Assembly: GCA_020639095.1 (NCBI GenBank)
Contig: JACKHH010000025.1
Span: forward strand, 1-51,190
Reading direction: 5' to 3'
Length of the DNA: 51,190 nt
Source of the DNA: Phycisphaerales bacterium
Lineage (GTDB): Bacteria; Planctomycetota; Phycisphaerae; UBA1845
Shown here: piece after piece, positions 47,245 to 51,190 of the stretch
How positions within the stretch are numbered: the first letter of the stretch is position 1
Layout: each line of letters opens with the position of its first letter
Program-made: the position numbers and the translations under genes
Notes under the pieces: generated by a model
Database searches by the model: none
What the model was told of the DNA's origin: nothing
What the model saw: only the letters and a program-made list of their open reading frames with translations

Positions 47245-49218
47245 CTAGAATTCCGCGAGTTCAACGTCCGAGGTGTCCATGCTGAGGAACTCGTCGGTCG
47301 ATGCGGGTTTTTGGGGAGTTGATTGCGGCGTTGCACTGCTCGCCGTTGCCGAACGGGCCCCCGGGCGCTTGGTAGTTGCTCGGTTGCTGGGCGAACCGTT
47401 TGTGGCGTTCGACGATGACTGCGCTCCCCGGTCTCCTTCCACGACGCGGCGCAAATCATTGATCATTGCCGTTGTGTGCTCCGCCTGACTCTCCAGCTCG
47501 GCGGAGGCGGATGCACTCTCTTCAGCGGTGGCTGCGTTGCCCTGCGTCACGCGGTCCATCTGCGTCACCGCGGTGTTGATCTGGGCGACACCTTCCGCCT
47601 GTTCGGATGACGCGCGGGCGATTCCACCGATGATGTCCGCGACGCGCGACACGTCCGATGAGATTTCATCGAGTGATTGCGCGACCTTGCCAGCCACGTC
47701 CGCACCTTGACGTGCCTTCGTGACCGAATTCGCAATCAGCGTGGTCGTTTCGCCGGCGGCGACGGCTGCCCGTTGTGCGAGACTGCGAACCTCGTCCGCA
47801 ACGACGGCGAAGCCCTTGCCGTGTTCGCCCGCACGAGCCGCTTCAACGGCAGCGTTGAGCGCGAGCAGGTTTGTCTGCGAAGCAATCTCTTCGATCACCT
47901 TGATGATGCGGCTGATCTGGTTCGAGCTTTCGTTGATCGCCGTCATCGATTCGTTGAGGTCGGCGATGATGCCGGTACTTGATACCGCGGCTTCTTTGGC
48001 TTGATTGCTGACCTGATCCGCCTGCTTGGCGTTTTCGGCGTTGGCACGCGTCATGGCGGAGAGCTCTTCCAGAGCAGCCGAGGTTTCCTCCAAGGCGGAC
48101 GCCTGTTGCGTCGTTCCGCTTGCCAAGGTTTGTGATGAACTTGCGATCTGCTTCGCCGCCGTGCTGACGCGGTTTGCGCCATCACTCAAGCCACCAACGA
48201 TTCTGCGAATCGGATCAATAACGGTATGGTTAATTGCCCGACCGGTACGCCAAGCCAGCATGATGCCGAGCAATGTACTGATCACCACCATGATCAACGT
48301 AGCCTTTTCCACGGCTGCGATGGTTTTCCCGGACGCGACCTCGAGTCCTTCTTGAAGGTTGCCGATCGTCGCGACGATTTGCCCAGCCACCTCGCCCATG
48401 GTCTTGCCCATAGCGCGATCCTGAAGAACACCTTCATGGTAGTTTTCGCCGGCGGTTGCGTACTCTTTAATAAACCCTTCGAGCTTTGCGGCGACGGGTC
48501 CGAGTTCTGACTCTTTCCCGACGATCTCGGAGAACTTCGCGATGCCGGCTTGTGCGACGGCAAGTTGCTTCTGATATCCATCCCACTGGGCGTCGGAATT
48601 GGTTGCGAGAAGGTAAACCGCGGTCACGCGCAGGAGCAGGAACGGTTGCAGGACGTTCTCATTGAGCGCCGCACGAAGGGATGACAAGCGGGCTGCTTCC
48701 TCAGTATTTCCTGCTTCCGTCGCGGCGCGCAGGTTCGGCAGTATGTTGGTTTCCACCAGCGAAGAACTTGCTTCGGTCACCGCCCAACCGACGCGGCCCC
48801 ATTCCTTGAAGGCCTCATCGCGCATCTGGCGCGCCTTGAGCAGAGATTCAAAAGCAGACTCGTATTCACTGCTCAGTTTCTGTGCCGCGGCAACGTGGCT
48901 ACGCAACTCTTCCGTCAGTGTCGGTTCAGCCAGCAATTGGTCGAGTGTCGTGTTCAGCTTCGCGTGCGCTGCTCGCCAGTTTTCTTCCGCAGTTTTGCCG
49001 TCCGGGCCTTTTTCGAATCCTCGAATCGCAAAGTCGCGGCGCGCCATGCCCGCGGTAATCAGCTCGGTCTGAACCTTGTTGCCCTGATTGCTCGCGTTGG
49101 CAGTCTGCGAAACGCGATTGGCACCATACCACCCGACTGCGCCGATGATCAGGCAGATCAGCATCATCAGTACCAAGCCAAGCGTCAGACGGGTGGTTAG
49201 TTTTGCATTGCGCAGCAT
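47245..49218 (-). CDS. Methyl-accepting chemotaxis protein
   Basis: A 657-residue product. ATG 49218 has GGAG seven bases upstream. TM1 is TLGLVLMMLICLIIGAVGW (about 10-28), followed by a helical sensor bundle of about 280 residues in the periplasm. TM2 is ATLIMVVISTLLGIMLAW (about 309-327), then HAMP and a signalling coiled coil. The tip motif EIASQTNLLALNAAVEAARA (about 446-465) binds CheA/CheW; methylation-site-like glutamates flank it. The C-terminus ends in a Ser/Asn/Thr-rich tail and DEFLSMDTSDVELAEF, with no CheR pentapeptide apparent. No chemotaxis operon is adjacent, so this is an orphan receptor. Confidence 0.94.
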   Translation of the reverse strand: MLRNAKLTTRLTLGLVLMMLICLIIGAVGWYGANRVSQTANASNQGNKVQTELITAGMARRDFAIRGFEKGPDGKTAEENWRAAHAKLNTTLDQLLAEPTLTEELRSHVAAAQKLSSEYESAFESLLKARQMRDEAFKEWGRVGWAVTEASSSLVETNILPNLRAATEAGNTEEAARLSSLRAALNENVLQPFLLLRVTAVYLLATNSDAQWDGYQKQLAVAQAGIAKFSEIVGKESELGPVAAKLEGFIKEYATAGENYHEGVLQDRAMGKTMGEVAGQIVATIGNLQEGLEVASGKTIAAVEKATLIMVVISTLLGIMLAWRTGRAINHTVIDPIRRIVGGLSDGANRVSTAAKQIASSSQTLASGTTQQASALEETSAALEELSAMTRANAENAKQADQVSNQAKEAAVSSTGIIADLNESMTAINESSNQISRIIKVIEEIASQTNLLALNAAVEAARAGEHGKGFAVVADEVRSLAQRAAVAAGETTTLIANSVTKARQGADVAGKVAQSLDEISSDVSRVADIIGGIARASSEQAEGVAQINTAVTQMDRVTQGNAATAEESASASAELESQAEHTTAMINDLRRVVEGDRGAQSSSNATNGSPSNRATTKRPGARSATASSATPQSTPQKPASTDEFLSMDTSDVELAEF

Positions 49219-49575
49219 GATTGTACTCCGTGCAAAAAACCTGAACTCAACAGTTGATCGCCGCCGTTTGCGTTTGCGCATCAGGTGACGCAATTTGTCT
49301 TAACTGCGTTTACTTATCGAATTGCATACCACCGTGGTTTACGGTGTTCCCGGTTGCGCTTTAATACACCGGGACTTACCACCAAATGTTCAGTCTGGCT
49401 TGTGCTCGTTCCATTCAGGTGTAGGCACACATCCGGTAACGCTCTCGCCAGGGGCGCACGAGCGGCATTGTTCAATGGCAATTGACAGTGTTCTTTTTAG
49501 CGGTTGCCCCTTCGTGCCGATGATTGCCAAGTCAGCGAAACTGAATTGACCACTTTGGAAGTGGGTAACAGCCTC
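49219..49575. other. Divergent intergenic region before porin gene
   Basis: It contains small inverted repeats (CACCGT...ACGGTG near 49331-49347; TCCCGGT...ACCGGGA near 49349-49375) that could be regulator sites or RNA hairpins. No gene and no clear riboswitch motif was found. Confidence 0.4.
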
Positions 49576-50958
49576 ATGAACAGAACAGGTTTGCACGACC
49601 GTAACATCACCGCACTTAGAACCTTACTGTTGAGCACAATCCTAATTGTCGCAACGCCGCAAACGCACGCGGAAGGACAACCTGACCGCGTCCAACCCGC
49701 TGCGCCAGAATCGGCGCTCATCGACAATCCCGCCAGAGTTGAACCACCAGCGGCGCCGGCCGACGATTTTTGGACGCGAAAATACCTGACCGGTGATTGG
49801 CGCGGCGCGCGCCAGAACATGAAAGACGCGGGCGTCAACTACACGTTCCTGTTTGGAACGATGACGCAGTTCAATCTTCGCGGTGGTCTCAACACGCACA
49901 ACGCGAATGATACCGGCGGCCGGGCGTTCCATATTGTCGAGTTTGATTTCGAGAAGATGGGATTGTGGAAGGGCGGAAGCTTCTTCGTCCGTGGTTTGCA
50001 GACGTTCAACAACGGTATTCGCGGCGACGTGGGTTCACTGTCGACGCCGTACTACCTGCTCGGATCCAGCGGTGATCAGGAAGTCCTGCTGGACAAGTAC
50101 TGGTGGCGTCAACGCCTCTTCGATGATCGCCTGGAATTCCGCTTGGGCAAACTGCTCAACTTCACCGACCTGTTCGATCAGAACAAGTACGCGGATAACT
50201 ACCTCAACGCGTTCATGAACCAGTGGTTCAACTTCAACCCGACCATGCCGGTTGCTCTCGGTCTGGGAGCGTTCGTGAAGGTTTGGCCGGTGGACTGGTT
50301 GTACGCACAAGCCGCAGCCATCGATCCGGACGCCGACCGCGACTACAACCGTCGCGGAACGGGTGGTTGGCATTCCGCGTTTCACGATGACGCGCACTTC
50401 CGCGGGTACTGGGAAATTGGTTTTCTTCCGCAGCACTTTTTTGACGACGCACTGCCGGGTCGCTACGCCGTCGGTTGGTGGTATGACGGCGCCCCCAAGC
50501 CCATCTTCCGCGACACCCTTGGCGGTCTGCGTACCACCAAGTTGCGCAACGATGATGTCGGTTTCTACGTCAACATCGAACAGATGGTGTTGAAGGAGAA
50601 CGACGACCCCAAGGACAAGCAGGGTCTCGGTGTGTTCGCGCGCTATGGCTACGCCCACGAAGAAGTCAACCGCATCAGCGACTTCTGGTCGTTGGGTGCG
50701 GCCTATGAAGGGCTGATTCCCGATCGCGACAAGGATGTGCTCGGATTCGGCGTCGCGCAGAGCATTCTCTCGGACACGTACAAACGCGAGGTCAACCGCT
50801 TGGCGGATCGCGAAACCGTATACGAGCTCTACTACGCGGTAGCAGTTACGCCGTGGCTCACGATCACGCCGGACATGCAGGTTATTACCAATCCCGGCGG
50901 CAACAACGATGCGCGCGACGCCTGGGTGGGCGGGTTGCGCATCAAGCTGGTCTTTTAG
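49576..50958 (+). CDS. OprB-like carbohydrate porin
   Basis: A 460-residue product from ATG 49576 (MNRTGLHDRNITALRTLLLS), with a signal peptide ending near PQTHAEG. An N-terminal Pro-rich segment leads into DDFWTRKYLTGDWRGARQNM, the typical OprB opening with DWxGxR. An alternating, aromatic-rich beta-barrel follows (VEFDFEKMGLWKGGSFFVRG, FRLGKLLNFTDLFDQNKYAD), and the last residue is Phe (GGLRIKLVF), as in outer-membrane proteins. It would form a sugar-selective outer-membrane channel. A lipoprotein gene starts 37 bp downstream and is probably co-transcribed. Confidence 0.9.
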   Translation: MNRTGLHDRNITALRTLLLSTILIVATPQTHAEGQPDRVQPAAPESALIDNPARVEPPAAPADDFWTRKYLTGDWRGARQNMKDAGVNYTFLFGTMTQFNLRGGLNTHNANDTGGRAFHIVEFDFEKMGLWKGGSFFVRGLQTFNNGIRGDVGSLSTPYYLLGSSGDQEVLLDKYWWRQRLFDDRLEFRLGKLLNFTDLFDQNKYADNYLNAFMNQWFNFNPTMPVALGLGAFVKVWPVDWLYAQAAAIDPDADRDYNRRGTGGWHSAFHDDAHFRGYWEIGFLPQHFFDDALPGRYAVGWWYDGAPKPIFRDTLGGLRTTKLRNDDVGFYVNIEQMVLKENDDPKDKQGLGVFARYGYAHEEVNRISDFWSLGAAYEGLIPDRDKDVLGFGVAQSILSDTYKREVNRLADRETVYELYYAVAVTPWLTITPDMQVITNPGGNNDARDAWVGGLRIKLVF

Positions 50959-50995
50959 TGCAATGTTCTCAGAGAGAGTTCAGGAGACACGAACC

Positions 50996-51190
50996 ATGAA
51001 GTCCCGATCCTTGCTCAACCGTTTCCGATTGTTCGCCGCGTGTGCCGTTGGCGGCTCGATGCTGATTTCCGGCTGCACGTTCCGCGATCTGAACACCAAC
51101 CTGATTGCCGGGACTTTGGCGTTCGTGAAGAGCAGTGCGACATCGTTCTGGTCGGAAATGTTCCCGGTTGATGAACTGACGAACAGCGCG
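50996..51190 (+). CDS. Lipoprotein, 3' end cut by window edge
   Basis: The first 65 residues are visible, from ATG 50996 with AGGAG about ten bases upstream. The signal RFRLFAACAVGGSMLISGC ends in a clear lipobox. The mature part (TFRDLNTNLIAGTLAFVKSS) is too short to assign. It follows the porin gene by 37 bp on the same strand, so it is likely a partner in outer-membrane function. Confidence 0.75.
   Translation, partial: MKSRSLLNRFRLFAACAVGGSMLISGCTFRDLNTNLIAGTLAFVKSSATSFWSEMFPVDELTNSA

Overview
The window is high-G+C bacterial DNA that most resembles a Planctomycetota genome of the Phycisphaerae type. This is an inference from gene content, not a marker-gene placement. Evidence: small membrane proteins with a CxxC...CPECG zinc ribbon, a DUF1571-like exported protein, long secreted proteins with repeated DCNxNGxPDEC calcium-loop units, short lipoproteins with Asn/Asp/Gly-rich linkers, and intergenic DNA full of short hairpin repeats. 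I saw no rRNA, tRNA, CRISPR array, transposase or prophage gene.

Layout. 1-3.8 kb: a partial zinc-ribbon membrane protein, then a FemAB-like acyltransferase and a glycosyltransferase of the kind tied to exosortase (XrtA/PEP-CTERM) and exopolysaccharide loci, then a second zinc-ribbon membrane protein. 3.9-7 kb: small exported proteins, a GNAT acetyltransferase and a lipoprotein. 7.2-11.7 kb: a lipoprotein that joins a beta-propeller-like half to a vanadium-haloperoxidase/PAP2 half, then a purine-type permease. 12-15.1 kb: an unusual sigma-70 factor with extra HTH segments, a small monooxygenase-fold protein and an HDOD signalling protein. 15.5-20.8 kb: a 1251-residue secreted beta-helix/BNR-like protein and an FG-GAP-like lipoprotein. 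21-25.4 kb (minus strand): a deoxyhypusine-synthase-like enzyme and a three-gene metal/cobalamin-type ABC importer. 25.8-28.5 kb: an exported cyclophilin and a PQQ-propeller protein. 29-33.5 kb: dnaX, ybaB, recR (replication and repair) and rpoN. 33.5-39.8 kb: exported proteins of unknown role, a PAS histidine kinase, a DUF1571 protein and an extended SDR. 39.8-43.6 kb: a very large MscK-like mechanosensitive channel. 43.9-46.3 kb (minus strand): a short citrate-synthase-fold enzyme and an aconitase-fold protein. 46.4-51.2 kb: a double T-fold (QueD-like) protein, a chemotaxis receptor, an OprB-like porin and the start of a lipoprotein.

The points most worth following are these. (1) dnaX has a run of ten A just before its stop; a -1 slip there opens 139 further codons ending in a tau-like tail, so gamma and tau are probably made by slippage. 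(2) A dispersed 28-bp repeat lies in intergenic DNA, but also inside two genes, where it is read in the same frame (PLP[D/Y]SRGSD), and at the 3' end of a third, where it supplies the stop codon. (3) A two-gene operon encodes an aconitase-fold protein that lacks the whole segment carrying the three Fe-S cysteines, beside a 260-residue citrate-synthase-fold enzyme with Asn at what appears to be the catalytic Asp. (4) The sigma-70 protein has MerR-like HTH segments and no recognisable region 3. (5) A double T-fold protein carries a perfect internal Shine-Dalgarno and ATG that could release its active half alone. Several intergenic stretches consist largely of palindromic repeat families, including one nested, mirror-symmetric element of about 186 bp.
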